A stretch of DNA of 64,000 bases from a virus: the IMG/VR virus record IMGVR_UViG_3300027969_000097, positions 1-64,000 of that record; one strand, given 5' to 3'. Numbering within the stretch: the first letter of the stretch is position 1; each line of letters begins with the position of its first letter. The notes beneath the pieces were generated by a model. It searched no databases and had not been told where the DNA came from. It saw only the letters and a list, made by a program, of their open reading frames with translations. A program made the translations under genes and the position numbers. Shown here piece after piece: positions 7,842 through 17,308 of the stretch.

Positions 7842-8942
7842 ATGTTGGAAGCACTTAAAAGTTTATTTGAAAACAACGTGATTTCTGAAGAGATCCAAGC
7901 TTCTCTTGAGTCTGCTTTCGAAGCTCGTTTAACCGAGACTCGCGAAGTATTAACTCAACAGTTACGCGAAGAATTTTCCCAAAAGTACGAACATGACAAA
8001 CAAGTTATGATTGAAGCTGTCGACACAATGATCAGCGAACAATTAGCACAGGAAATTGTCGAGTTTACAGAAGATCGTAATCAACTTGCAGAAATGAAAG
8101 TTAAGTATGCTCAAAAAATGAAAGCAGACACAGCGACAATGAAGGAATTCGTTACTCGCCAGTTGGCTTCTGAAGTTTTAGAGCTACATGAAGATCAGAA
8201 AGTAATGGCTAGTAAATTTGGACTATTAGAAACTTTCGTAGTAGAAGCATTGGCCCAAGAAATCGCAGAATTTTACAAAGACAAGCAAGACCTTGCTGAG
8301 ACCAAGGTACGATTAGTCCGTGAAGGACGTCAACAACTTGCAAAAGTTAAAGAACAGTTTGTACAACGAGCCGCTCAGATGGTTGACACATTAGTAACAG
8401 AAGGTTTAACTACCGAACTTACTAGTTTGAAAGAAGACATCGAATCAGCACGCCGCACAGACTTTGGTCGTAAGATGTTCGAGGCGTTTGCCGCAGAATA
8501 TCAGACTAGTTACTTGAACGAGAAATCAGAAACTGCAAAATTGCTCAAAGTCATAGACTTGAAAACGGCTGAACTAACAGAAGCGCAAGCTCATGTTATC
8601 ATGGCACAAAAAGTAATAGAAAGCAAAAAAGCAGAATCAAGACGTCTAGGCGAAAGCATTGAACGTCAAAAAATCATGGCAGAATTGCTAAGTCCACTTA
8701 ACGGTGAACAAAAAGTAATTATGAGTGAATTAATGGAAAGCGTGAAAACAGCAAAACTAGTTGATAGTTTTGACAAGTATCTACCAGCTGTTATAGCAGG
8801 TAAAGCTCCACAAAAACAAAAACAGGCACTAACTGAGGCAAAAGAAATCACAGGAAACAAAGTTTCCAACACCAATCGTAGCAGTGAGCTAGAAAACAAT
8901 AACATTATTGATATTCGTAGACTTGCTGGACTAAAAATTTAA
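7842..8942 (+). CDS. 22: Scaffold (prohead core) protein gp22
   Basis: A 366-residue, almost entirely helical protein rich in Glu, Lys, Gln and Ala. Coiled-coil-forming repeats span about residues 15-290, with recurring units such as EQLAQEIVEF, RQLASEVLEL and EALAQEIAEF that show internal duplication. The C-terminus ends IIDIRRLAGLKI. In T4, gp22 forms the core on which the gp23 shell assembles and is then digested by gp21. Identification rests on composition, coiled coil, and the conserved 21-22-23 order. AAAGGAG immediately precedes the ATG, and AAGGAG lies just past its stop for gp23. Confidence 0.9.
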   Translation: MLEALKSLFENNVISEEIQASLESAFEARLTETREVLTQQLREEFSQKYEHDKQVMIEAVDTMISEQLAQEIVEFTEDRNQLAEMKVKYAQKMKADTATMKEFVTRQLASEVLELHEDQKVMASKFGLLETFVVEALAQEIAEFYKDKQDLAETKVRLVREGRQQLAKVKEQFVQRAAQMVDTLVTEGLTTELTSLKEDIESARRTDFGRKMFEAFAAEYQTSYLNEKSETAKLLKVIDLKTAELTEAQAHVIMAQKVIESKKAESRRLGESIERQKIMAELLSPLNGEQKVIMSELMESVKTAKLVDSFDKYLPAVIAGKAPQKQKQALTEAKEITGNKVSNTNRSSELENNNIIDIRRLAGLKI

Positions 8943-8953
8943 GGAGAATTTAA

Positions 8954-10126
8954 ATGTCAGAACTACTAAACGGACGTTGGGCAGAAACTAAGGAAGCACT
9001 TTTAGAAGGCCTAAACGGCACTAAAAAATCAGTAATGTCGGTTACACTAGAAAATACTCGTAAGTATTTGATGGAATCCCCAACAGCTGGTGCTACCTCT
9101 GCCGGTAACGTTGCCACACTAAATCGCGTAATCCTTCCAGTGATTCGCCGCGTTATGCCTACAGTCATTGCTAATGAACTAGTCGGCGTACAACCAATGA
9201 CTGGTCCAGTTGGACAAATCCACACATTGCGTGTTCGTTATGCAGATAACTCAACAAACAGTGGAGTAACAGCAGGTGAAGAGGCATTGAGCCCATTCAA
9301 GATTGCAGAAGCATATTCTGGAAACGAAAGTGCAACAGCTAAAGCGGCTTCAACAGCTACTTTAGAAGGTCGTGCTGGTAACAGAATGAGCATTCAAATC
9401 TTGAAACAAACAGTTGAAGCTAAGACACGTAAGTTATCAGCTCGCTGGACGTTTGAAGCCGCACAAGACGCACAAGCCCAACAAGGTATTGACGTTGAAG
9501 CAGAAATCATGGCCGCTTTAGCACAAGAAATTACTGCTGAAATCGACCAGGAAGTATTGGCTAGCTTGTTAACACTTGCTGGTTCAGATACTGAGACATA
9601 CAACCAAGCTAGCGTATCTGGTACAGCTACATTCGTTGGTGACGAGCATGCCGCATTGGCAGTTCAGATCAACCGTGTTGCTAACTTGATCGCTCAGCGT
9701 ACACGTCGTGGTGCTGGTAACTACGCTGTGGTAAGTCCATTTGCATTGACAATCCTACAATCTGCTACTACAAGCGCATTTGCTCGTACAACAGAAGGTA
9801 CATTCGAAGCACCTACAAACACCAAGTTTGTTGGTACATTGAACAATGCTATGAAGATTTATGTTAACTCATACGCAAACGATTCAACAAGTATTCTTGT
9901 TGGTTACAAAGGTTCTTCAGAGTCTGATGCTCCTGCATTCTACTGCCCATACATTCCTTTAATGTCAAGCGGTGTTGTGTTAGATCCATCAACATTTGAA
10001 CCAGTCGTATCATTCATGACACGTTATGGCTACGTAGAATTAAGCAACACTGCTTCTTCTCTAGGTAACGCCGCTGACTACTTAGGTCGTGTTGGTATTA
10101 CTTCAGCTAACGTTAAATTCAGTTAA
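8954..10126 (+). CDS. 23: Major capsid protein gp23
   Basis: The 390-residue product matches the gp23 fold region: ESPTAGATSAGNVATLNRVI, VIRRVMPTVIANELVGVQPM, and the C-terminal SFEP-like part DPSTFEPVVSFMTRYGYVEL. It is clearly shorter than T4 gp23 (521 aa), with a compact N-terminal delta region of about 45 residues and no room for the large insertion domain of T4. Assembled capsomers form the shell after gp21 trims the N-terminus. AAGGAG lies about 7 bases before the ATG. A strong terminator follows 27 bases after the stop, fitting a highly expressed last gene of the head operon. Confidence 0.95.
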   Translation: MSELLNGRWAETKEALLEGLNGTKKSVMSVTLENTRKYLMESPTAGATSAGNVATLNRVILPVIRRVMPTVIANELVGVQPMTGPVGQIHTLRVRYADNSTNSGVTAGEEALSPFKIAEAYSGNESATAKAASTATLEGRAGNRMSIQILKQTVEAKTRKLSARWTFEAAQDAQAQQGIDVEAEIMAALAQEITAEIDQEVLASLLTLAGSDTETYNQASVSGTATFVGDEHAALAVQINRVANLIAQRTRRGAGNYAVVSPFALTILQSATTSAFARTTEGTFEAPTNTKFVGTLNNAMKIYVNSYANDSTSILVGYKGSSESDAPAFYCPYIPLMSSGVVLDPSTFEPVVSFMTRYGYVELSNTASSLGNAADYLGRVGITSANVKFS

Positions 10127-10153
10127 TCTGAAAATAACATTATTGTTATAGAC

Positions 10154-10179
10154 AAAGGACTTCTTCGGAAGTCCTTTTT
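10154..10179 (+). terminator. Rho-independent terminator after gp23
   Basis: Perfect 10-bp stem AAAGGACTTC / GAAGTCCTTT closed by a TTCG tetraloop and followed by further Ts. It ends the head operon. Confidence 0.92.
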
Positions 10180-10187
10180 CATTTGTA

Positions 10188-10195
10188 GCTAAATA
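10188..10195 (+). promoter_or_regulatory. Late-promoter-like box GCTAAATA after the terminator
   Basis: Lies 87 bases upstream of the ATG at 10282, immediately after the gp23 terminator, so it could restart transcription into the decoration/fibre block. The same GCTAAATA version occurs at 15478 and 61197. The leader between box and gene contains a short inverted repeat (ACTTACAC/GTGTAAGT). Confidence 0.4.
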
Positions 10196-10281
10196 CATAG
10201 TACGACTTACACGGTGTAAGTTTTATGCGGAAATCCAACCGCGTATGGCCTAGAACGCCATTATTCTTAAGGAGAAATAAA

Positions 10282-11256
10282 ATGGGACGTCCTTTACACA
10301 AGAAATTTTTTGGTGGTACCGACTTAGGTAACGTAGCTGGTGAATTTTTAAACACAATTACTACAGCTTCTGGTGCTAACAACTCATCAGGTTTTACTAA
10401 CGGTTCAACCACACAAGTAACATTATCAGCACCACAAATTGCTGGTGGTGTAACAGCAACAGTTACAGTACAAAGCGTAGCTGGAGCAATTTTACAATTA
10501 ACAGCTGGTAACGGTAGCGGCACAACATTATCAGGTGCTGGTACAGCAGTAGCAGTAACACAAACATTTACTGGTTTGACACAAAAATCAACAAGCGGTT
10601 CTGGTACTGGTGCTGTGTTTACAGTAGCACGTACTGGTGGTACTAGCTATGGCGCTAACACAACTATCACTTGTACCTCGGCAGGTTCTGGCTACGCTAA
10701 CAGTGCCACAATCGTTATTGACGGCGCATTTTTAGGCGGTGTTACTTCAACAAACGATTTAACAATTACTTTAGGTACAGTAGCAACAGCTGGTCAAATT
10801 ACTGGTTTAACAATTACCAATCCTGGTTCAGGTTACACAAGTGCTCCAACACCAACATACTCAACAGGTACAATTGGTACATTGGCATTTACATATACAT
10901 TGTCTACAACACAACAAAACGCAATTCTGCCACAAGCAGTTACAGTTGGTTCAACAAATCGTACAACTGGTAACGACATTATCAAACAAGTTTCAACACG
11001 TCGTTACAGAGTTCAAAGTCAAGACGGTACAGCAATTTGTACATTACAAACTGCTACTCCAAGTGCGGCCGGACAAATGATTATTGTTGCTACTGACTCT
11101 ACAGCTTGTACATATTACGTTACCAAGTTAACAAAGAACAAAGCAACATTGACACGCTTTGGCGGTGGTTCATATGAATTTGCTGACGGCGCATCGGTTC
11201 CTTGGACTCTTGCTAGTCCAACAGCTAACGTTAACGTTCAATTAGCTAATAACTAA
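10282..11256 (+). CDS. Virion decoration-like structural protein
   Basis: A 324-residue Thr/Gly/Ser-rich beta protein starting MGRPLHKKFFGGTD. The start is at 10282, after AAGGAG. Residues about 110-175 carry a module (GTGAVFTV ... GSGYA ... LGGVTSTNDLTIT) that also occurs once in each of the two giant fibre genes. The C-terminal 95 residues (RRYRVQSQDGTAICTL ... ASVPWTL) resemble, from memory, small structural proteins encoded after gp23 in marine T4-like phages. Its position right after gp23 suggests a capsid-surface or fibre-attachment role, but a tail location cannot be excluded. Confidence 0.75.
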   Translation: MGRPLHKKFFGGTDLGNVAGEFLNTITTASGANNSSGFTNGSTTQVTLSAPQIAGGVTATVTVQSVAGAILQLTAGNGSGTTLSGAGTAVAVTQTFTGLTQKSTSGSGTGAVFTVARTGGTSYGANTTITCTSAGSGYANSATIVIDGAFLGGVTSTNDLTITLGTVATAGQITGLTITNPGSGYTSAPTPTYSTGTIGTLAFTYTLSTTQQNAILPQAVTVGSTNRTTGNDIIKQVSTRRYRVQSQDGTAICTLQTATPSAAGQMIIVATDSTACTYYVTKLTKNKATLTRFGGGSYEFADGASVPWTLASPTANVNVQLANN

Positions 11257-11261
11257 AAACT

Positions 11262-11287
11262 AACAGGGGAGCGCAAGCTCCCTGTTT
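11262..11287 (+). terminator. Terminator-like hairpin between structural genes
   Basis: AACAGGG(G)AGC pairs with GCTCCCTGTT around a GCAA loop, with one bulged G. Only TTT follows, so it may be a partial terminator or an RNA-stability element lowering expression of the downstream fibre genes. Confidence 0.55.
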
Positions 11288-11297
11288 AGGATAACTA

Positions 11298-12563
11298 ATG
11301 TCAAGAATAGTCAAAATAAGTAACGGAGACTACAAAGTTGTTGTAGGATCTGCGGCCACACCTGCTAATATCACTTTGGATACTACAGGACAATCTGCAA
11401 ATCCTTCCAGTTACGGTAGCGTAACTATCAAAGGAAATTTGGATGTGCAAGGCACAACAACGTATGTTGAGTCAACAAATAGTTATGTTAAAGATGTAAT
11501 TTTTGAATTAAATTATGATCCTGCAGATGTTAATTCAGGCATTAGTGCCCTAAACAATTATCGTGCAGGTATTCAAATCAACCGCGGCATATTATCAGCC
11601 GCCCAATTTATTTTTGATGAATCAGTCACACACTATGATCCTAACTTAGGAACAAGTGCGCCAGGTTCATTTGTAGCACGTACCGCAGACGGAGCATTGA
11701 CCAGTGTGCAATTGGCCGCAGTTGGTACTCAAGCAGGGTTTGATATTAACTTTGACTTGAACAACACCACTAACGTTTTAAGTATTGCTCGAGGCACTGC
11801 TACTGTGGGAAGTGTGCCTTATTATGCTCGTGTGACCCAAGACGATCATATTCCTAATAAGAAATATGTCACAAATTATGTAGCGGCTGGAGCATTTTTG
11901 CCAGGCGTTGCTGACGTTAATCAAATTTATTCAGGCGACACCACAGTTCGTGTGTTTGATTCAAGCGTAAGCGCAACACGAATTGCCACATTAACTAGTG
12001 CAAACATTTCTGGTGCAACTCCTGGAATATTAACATTTACGCAATCAACAGGTGATTCAGTTCAGCCGGGTATGTTATTAAGCGGCGGCGGAGTTACTGC
12101 GGATACTTATATTGTTTCTGGAAGCGGACTTACTTGGACTTTAAATAAAGCGGCCACAGGAAATCCAACCCAAGGTGTTTATACAGAACCATTTAGCCCA
12201 TCAGACCCGAGCCCAGTAGCTGAAACAAGTCAAGTAGTCTTTACTGTAGATGGTATTATAAGATCTCAGTTAAATGCTAACGGATTTTATATTGATAATA
12301 TAAAAATTAAAACTAATACAATTAAGAACTATGACGGATCTAACGATTTAATTTTAGGTGCAAATAACGGTAATGTCCAAGTAGCGGCAACATTAACACT
12401 CAACAACCAAACTTTACCAACTTATACAACAGGTGGTACAAAAGTATACTCAAGCATTAGTCCAGGACCAGGAAAGTCGGGAATATTTTTTGTAAATAGT
12501 ACAAACTATGCCGATGAGTTAGTGGCAAAGAATCGAGCATTACTTTTAAGTATGATATTTTAA
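11298..12563 (+). CDS. Tail fibre-like structural protein
   Basis: A 421-residue beta-rich protein. The N-terminal part contains VTIKGNLDVQGTTTYVEST, a motif common in phage fibre and spike proteins. A central segment (about 185-205) reads PYYARVTQDDHIPNKKYVTN. Residues about 235-295 hold a module (LTFTQSTGDSVQPGMLLSGG ... TWTLNK) that recurs in the genes at 15587 and 26682. The C-terminus ends VAKNRALLLSMIF. It is followed after 9 bases by the next gene, in a run of co-directional fibre genes with tight spacing. The exact place in the virion is unknown. Confidence 0.75.
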   Translation: MSRIVKISNGDYKVVVGSAATPANITLDTTGQSANPSSYGSVTIKGNLDVQGTTTYVESTNSYVKDVIFELNYDPADVNSGISALNNYRAGIQINRGILSAAQFIFDESVTHYDPNLGTSAPGSFVARTADGALTSVQLAAVGTQAGFDINFDLNNTTNVLSIARGTATVGSVPYYARVTQDDHIPNKKYVTNYVAAGAFLPGVADVNQIYSGDTTVRVFDSSVSATRIATLTSANISGATPGILTFTQSTGDSVQPGMLLSGGGVTADTYIVSGSGLTWTLNKAATGNPTQGVYTEPFSPSDPSPVAETSQVVFTVDGIIRSQLNANGFYIDNIKIKTNTIKNYDGSNDLILGANNGNVQVAATLTLNNQTLPTYTTGGTKVYSSISPGPGKSGIFFVNSTNYADELVAKNRALLLSMIF

Positions 12564-12572
12564 GGACAAAAC

Positions 12573-13175
12573 ATGGCATTAACTTGTACAGCAATTAACG
12601 CGGCAAACACAGTATTATATACTAGTAGTGGCAATACTGCCATTACCACTTTGATTGTTTCAAATGTAAACACATATAATCCCGCTACCCCAACAGTTGG
12701 CCAAAGCAATTTAAATTTATTCATAGTTCCTGGTGGCGGCACTCCAAACTTTGCCAACATGATTGTTAGCGCATTGCCATTACCGGCAGGTGAAACATTT
12801 ACTTTTGACAATGAAAAAATTATTATGAGTAATAATGATACGCTAGTAGCTACTAGTAGCGCACCTTCCGGAATTGCACCCAGCGCCGTTAGCTTAACAA
12901 TCAGCAGTTATAATGCAAAAAGCGGAACTGGCCCATACCTTGTTACATTTAATATTCCAACAACGGCAAGTTTAGGAACTAGCGGCGGAGTTGGATTTTA
13001 TTTTAGTATTATTGGTAACGGCAATGCTTTATATAATGGCGTGTATGTATGTACAGCCAGTACAACCACTACAATACAATTAAGTTATACAGCTGATCCA
13101 GGAACATACGGTTCTGGAACTACTGTTATGAATATCAGTAGTCTTGTTTCTACTGTAAGTACATTGAGCGTATAA
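12573..13175 (+). CDS. Small beta-structured virion protein
   Basis: A 200-residue protein. The first 105 residues (VLYTSSGNTAITTLIVSN ... LPAGETFTFDNEKIIMSNND) look like a jelly-roll-type structural domain seen in many phages, in which a short protein holds a conserved 'leave the default value' strand order. The second half is a Ser/Thr/Gly-rich extension. It is a distant relative of the 184-aa protein at 17309, with the same ILYT-A-GN start and a similar resistant-core pattern. AAGGAC precedes the ATG, and its TAA shares one base with the next ATG (TAATG), indicating translational coupling. Confidence 0.75.
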   Translation: MALTCTAINAANTVLYTSSGNTAITTLIVSNVNTYNPATPTVGQSNLNLFIVPGGGTPNFANMIVSALPLPAGETFTFDNEKIIMSNNDTLVATSSAPSGIAPSAVSLTISSYNAKSGTGPYLVTFNIPTTASLGTSGGVGFYFSIIGNGNALYNGVYVCTASTTTTIQLSYTADPGTYGSGTTVMNISSLVSTVSTLSV

Positions 13176-14329
13176 TGCGATTTTTAAGAAACATAAATCT
13201 TAATCCCAAAGCACCACACGATCAGCGACTGGTAATTACCAAAGCTGATGAAGTGCAGTTCAATACCCCGGGCAGTTTGAAATTACCCAGCGGCACCACA
13301 GCCCAACGTGCGGCCAGTCCCACTGCTGGCATGATGCGTCTTAACACAGATACTAATCAAGTTGAAGTTTATCAAAGTTCGAGCTGGCGCAGTTTGCGTT
13401 ACAAAGAAAGTGGAGCAATTGCTTTACAAAGTTTAGGCAACGGTGACGGCATTAGCACATTGTACGGCCCACTTAGCCCAGCGCCACCATCGGTTGTACA
13501 AAGCAGTTACACATGGACAGGTGCTAACTTAATGATTTATGTTGAAAACGTATTTCAAATTTATAATACAAACTATTTGATTGCACAAAATCCAACAGTT
13601 AATGCCACAGCCAACACATTGGCCAATAGCGGAGCAACAAGTATAACATTAAACAGCGTTGCAGATATTATTGTAGGCTCGACAATTACAACAACCGCTC
13701 CAACTACAACTGTATCAACAACAGTCAATGCGTCTAATGCTACAGCTACCTATGTCAGCGGCGGCGTTGCAACTACAACTATGGTAGTCAGCAGTAAAGT
13801 TGGTACATTTGTTGACGGACAAGCCATTGTTAATACTACTGGATTCCGTTCCGGACAATATATTGCTAGCGGATCTGCCACAACAAGTTTTGTACTTAAT
13901 GCTGTGGCAAACAGCACCCCAAGTGGCACACTTACATTTGCGGCATGGGGCGGCGGCACCAATTTAATTGTTGCTAGTACCACTAGTATTGTTGCAGGAA
14001 TGTATGTAAACGGTATTGGATTTAACAGCGGCCAAACTGTTGTTAGTGCTAGTGGAGTTGTTGTTGTTCTTAGCGCACCGCCAGATTCAACGCCAACTGG
14101 AACTGTAATTTTTACAAGTAGCGCAAGTGGAACAGTGTTTGCGGCCAGTACAACAGTAACCGCAGTTAATAGTTTTACCAACGTAATTACATTAAACCAA
14201 GCAACAACTGGCAATATTGCGGCTGGCAGAGATATAACAATGACCTTGCCCACAGGTTACTATGTTCGATTCACCGGCCCTGCGGCCGCAACCAAACCAA
14301 TTACAGTCATCTCAGGTTTTGACAGTTAA
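13175..14329 (+). CDS. Tail fibre-like protein with GTTAQR motif
   Basis: 384 residues. Residues about 36-75 carry the block LPSGTTAQRAASPTAGMMRL followed by NTDTNQVEVY and SSWRSL. This is a fibre motif also present in the genes at 14341, 15587, 38965, 40043 and, in weaker form, 41186. The rest is Thr/Ser/Gly/Val-rich beta repeat. Two copies of a module (about 205-250 and 265-315) with GFRSGQYIASGSATTSFVLN and GFNSGQTVVSASGVVVVLSA also have a counterpart in the 2789-aa gene. It starts by a 1-base overlap with the previous stop, so the two are probably translated together. It is likely a component of a multi-protein fibre or baseplate fringe. Confidence 0.75.
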   Translation: MRFLRNINLNPKAPHDQRLVITKADEVQFNTPGSLKLPSGTTAQRAASPTAGMMRLNTDTNQVEVYQSSSWRSLRYKESGAIALQSLGNGDGISTLYGPLSPAPPSVVQSSYTWTGANLMIYVENVFQIYNTNYLIAQNPTVNATANTLANSGATSITLNSVADIIVGSTITTTAPTTTVSTTVNASNATATYVSGGVATTTMVVSSKVGTFVDGQAIVNTTGFRSGQYIASGSATTSFVLNAVANSTPSGTLTFAAWGGGTNLIVASTTSIVAGMYVNGIGFNSGQTVVSASGVVVVLSAPPDSTPTGTVIFTSSASGTVFAASTTVTAVNSFTNVITLNQATTGNIAAGRDITMTLPTGYYVRFTGPAAATKPITVISGFDS

Positions 14330-14340
14330 AGGGGTAGCTA

Positions 14341-15465
14341 ATGGCCCTTGATCTAACGCCAGAATATGCACAAAGCCTAGGCCGTATTGGCGGACAACTA
14401 CTGTCTGCTAACTTAGAGTTCCAAGGCGATGATGTTCAGTTTGATACTGATTTATTATACCTAGACGTTGTTAATAAACGTATTGGTATCAATAATTATG
14501 GTACGAGTCCTAACGAACTTTACTTAGGAAATGTTACCGGCGACCAAGCATTATACACAACAGCATTAATAGTTGATGGTACAACTACTACTGATTCTAA
14601 CTGGACTATTAGTACCAATAACATTCAATTATCTAGTGGCACACTATATCTAAGACCTAACCAAGCTGGCAGTCCAACAATTACAGCCAACGGCGTTGGC
14701 AGTGCAAATGTCAATATCACTGACAGATTAATTGCTACAAAAAATATAAATGAGAGCTTGTACTTAACTCCAGATAACGTTGGTATTGTTCAAGTTACTG
14801 GCAATATGCAAGTTACTGGAGTCAGTAGTTTAACCTATGTAACTGGTAATGTGCTAGTAGATGGTAACTATATTGCAGGTAGTGTAATTAATTTAGGCGA
14901 TGCTAGTAGTGATACTATCTCATTCACAGCCGACGAAAATTCAGATTTGATTCCCAAAACCACCAACACATACAGCTTAGGTTCTGCAAGTAAACAATGG
15001 AATAATGTTTATGCACAACAGCTAGTCGGCACTGGAGTTACTACCACAAGTGCCACTGCTGGCGGTATAACCTTATCCGGTAACAGCATTTATAGTACCA
15101 ATATCGCCAGTGATATTACTATTACTCCTTTGGGCACAGGCAATGTAACCTTCAACGGATTAACAGCATTTACTCAAAACAATATTAATAACAATACTGT
15201 TAGAATTTATAATGCTCCGTATTATTTGCTATCTACTGCTGACGGCTATGTAAACTTTGCTGGTACAAATGGTGTAGTTTTTCCAGTAGGAACCACAGCA
15301 CAGCGAAATACTGTAACCACAGGTACTACCCGTTATAATACAGATCTGGGATTTTTAGAAATCTACAACGGCACCAGTTGGCAAAATTCCAACGGCAATA
15401 TTCCACTTGCAACTACCGCAGACATCAACGATAGTTCTATCATTTACGACCTTATACTAGGTTAA
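14341..15465 (+). CDS. Tail fibre-like protein, paralogue of the gene at 15587
   Basis: 374 residues. The N-terminus has FDTDLLYLDVVNKRIGINN, closely matching the neighbour at 15587 (FETNLLYLDVSNRRIGIN). A central motif SDLIPKTTNTYSLGSASKQW then NNVYA (about residues 200-225) and a C-terminal GTTAQR ... RYNTDLGFLEIYNGTSW block (about 318-350) are typical phage fibre elements. AAAGGGG lies upstream of the ATG. This and the 15587 gene arose by duplication. In the latter the C-terminal motif is pushed further away by inserted modules. Confidence 0.75.
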   Translation: MALDLTPEYAQSLGRIGGQLLSANLEFQGDDVQFDTDLLYLDVVNKRIGINNYGTSPNELYLGNVTGDQALYTTALIVDGTTTTDSNWTISTNNIQLSSGTLYLRPNQAGSPTITANGVGSANVNITDRLIATKNINESLYLTPDNVGIVQVTGNMQVTGVSSLTYVTGNVLVDGNYIAGSVINLGDASSDTISFTADENSDLIPKTTNTYSLGSASKQWNNVYAQQLVGTGVTTTSATAGGITLSGNSIYSTNIASDITITPLGTGNVTFNGLTAFTQNNINNNTVRIYNAPYYLLSTADGYVNFAGTNGVVFPVGTTAQRNTVTTGTTRYNTDLGFLEIYNGTSWQNSNGNIPLATTADINDSSIIYDLILG

Positions 15466-15477
15466 AAACTCCAAACC

Positions 15478-15485
15478 GCTAAATA
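15478..15485 (+). promoter_or_regulatory. Late-promoter-like box GCTAAATA
   Basis: Lies in the 121-base gap before the gene at 15587, the longest non-coding gap inside the first part of the fibre block. Same GCTAAATA-C form as at 10188. Confidence 0.4.
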
Positions 15486-15586
15486 CTATTACTGTAAGAA
15501 CTGACCAAGTTTTTACGATACTCAACAGCGAGGCCCGCTATGCAAGGTGGCTATATCCGTGAAATTCGGTGGTAAAGGAGAGGCAG

Positions 15587-17305
15587 ATGGCCCTTGGTCG
15601 AATTAGTGGTCCGCTCTTAAAATCGAATCTACTTCGTAACGGTGTAGACTTGGCTTTTGAGACGAATCTATTATACTTGGATGTATCAAATCGCCGCATT
15701 GGTATTAATACCAGTTCTCCTTCACACGATTTACAAGTTAACGGCACCACAAGAACCACTACATTGAATGTCAGCGGTTCAAGCACGTTGGGCTTGATCA
15801 ACTTTACCAGCAGTGCCATTACCAGTTCAAGCAATCAAATTACTTTGACTGCTGGCGGGTCTAATCCAGTTGTGTATCAGGGAATTTTACAAGTTGGCAG
15901 TTTGCAACTTACTGCAAATACACTTAGTACAACTAGTGGCAATCAAAATATTTCACTTACTACCACAGGCACCGGTGCTGTTATAGTAAACAACAATTTA
16001 ACTGTAACTGGAAATTTATATACCCAAGGCAACTTGACCGTTGACGGCACTGTCACTATCAAAGGCAATATTACAATTGGTGATCAAACTACTGATACTG
16101 TGGCAATTACCGCGGGTATCAGTAGTGATTTGATACCAGCAACAACCGCAACTTACAATTTAGGTAGCAGTGCATCCAGCCTATACTGGAACAATATCTA
16201 CGCAACCAACAGTTACTTCACCAGTTTCAATGTTACAAACTTTCAAACCAGCAACTTGGTTTTTAGTGCAAATACTATCACGGACACTGTTAATAATGCA
16301 GATATTAACTTTGCCACAACTGGTGTTGGCGGAATCATTATCGGTAACGTTAAAGTTAATGCTAACAACATTACCAATACTGTTTCTAATGCGGTAACTA
16401 CATTTAATCAAACAACTGGTACTGCCAGCTTTACTGGATCAATAGCAAATGCTACAGCAGTAACATTTACTGGCAGTATTAGCGGATCGACGTTAACAGT
16501 TACTAGCGCACCTACTGGCGCAGGACTAGTAGTAGGACAAAGTTTAAGCGGCGGCACAATACTAGCAGGCACTTATATTGTTGCTAATTTAACTGGTACT
16601 GGAACAAGTGCAAGCAGTACTTGGACTATTAATAATTATTTTACACAAGCTAGTATAACAATTACAGCACAATTGGCAACATTAATAGTTACAGCAGTTA
16701 CTACTAGTCCAATTAATTCTGGGATGATATTAAGTGGTAGCGGAGTTACTACCAATACTGTAATTATTAGCCAAAATACAGCAACAACAAGTGCCGTAGC
16801 AAGCCCAACATTTGCAAGTGGAGGAGCTCCAAGTTCATATAGTTTTGTAGTTAGTTCTGGCACTAGCATTGTAAAAAATCAATTTGTAAGCGGCACAGGC
16901 ATTCCGAGTAACACATTTGTAAGCAGTGTTGCTGGTACAACTGTTATATTGACCAAAGCATTTACAACTCAAGCGTCTGGCACATATAATTTTTACACAC
17001 CGGGCACACAAGGTACATACTATGTGAGTCCAGCACAAACAGCAAGTTCAACTGTTATAACAGGAACTGTAACTGGATATGTTTATATTGGCGGAACCAA
17101 CGGCGTTGTTATTCCAGCAGGCACGACTGGACAACGTCCAGGTAGTCCAGCAACAGGAATGATTAGATTCAATACTGATATTTCCAGTCAAGCTGTTGAA
17201 GTTTATACAGGTAGCCAGTGGGCAGGTGTTGCTGGTGTTGCCGCAGGTATCACAGTCAATCAAGCAACAGACACTGCCGCTCAATGGGCATTGGCATTAG
17301 GATAA
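15587..17305 (+). CDS. Tail fibre-like modular protein
   Basis: 572 residues with the start at 15587, preceded by AAAGGAGAGG; an upstream ATG at 15569 lies before this ribosome site. The N-terminus copies that of the 14341 gene. GNLTVDGTVTIKGNITIGDQ (about 152-171) and SDLIPATTATYNLGS ... YWNNIYA (about 185-207) follow. Then come inserted modules, including SGGTILAGTYIV ... STWTINNYF and a block from ASPTFASGG to TGTYNFYTPG-like residues (about 405-485) that recurs in the 3619-aa gene. The C-terminus has the GTTGQRPGSP ... RFNTD block and ends AAQWALALG. It is probably a fibre or fibre-adaptor protein. Confidence 0.75.
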   Translation: MALGRISGPLLKSNLLRNGVDLAFETNLLYLDVSNRRIGINTSSPSHDLQVNGTTRTTTLNVSGSSTLGLINFTSSAITSSSNQITLTAGGSNPVVYQGILQVGSLQLTANTLSTTSGNQNISLTTTGTGAVIVNNNLTVTGNLYTQGNLTVDGTVTIKGNITIGDQTTDTVAITAGISSDLIPATTATYNLGSSASSLYWNNIYATNSYFTSFNVTNFQTSNLVFSANTITDTVNNADINFATTGVGGIIIGNVKVNANNITNTVSNAVTTFNQTTGTASFTGSIANATAVTFTGSISGSTLTVTSAPTGAGLVVGQSLSGGTILAGTYIVANLTGTGTSASSTWTINNYFTQASITITAQLATLIVTAVTTSPINSGMILSGSGVTTNTVIISQNTATTSAVASPTFASGGAPSSYSFVVSSGTSIVKNQFVSGTGIPSNTFVSSVAGTTVILTKAFTTQASGTYNFYTPGTQGTYYVSPAQTASSTVITGTVTGYVYIGGTNGVVIPAGTTGQRPGSPATGMIRFNTDISSQAVEVYTGSQWAGVAGVAAGITVNQATDTAAQWALALG

Positions 17306-17308
17306 ATT

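Noticed and set aside
13750-14253. 167-codon minus-strand frame and similar ones (38144-38515, 30845-31165)
   Set aside because: Shadows of Thr/Val/Ala-rich fibre genes; repetitive hydrophobic composition and no ribosome sites.
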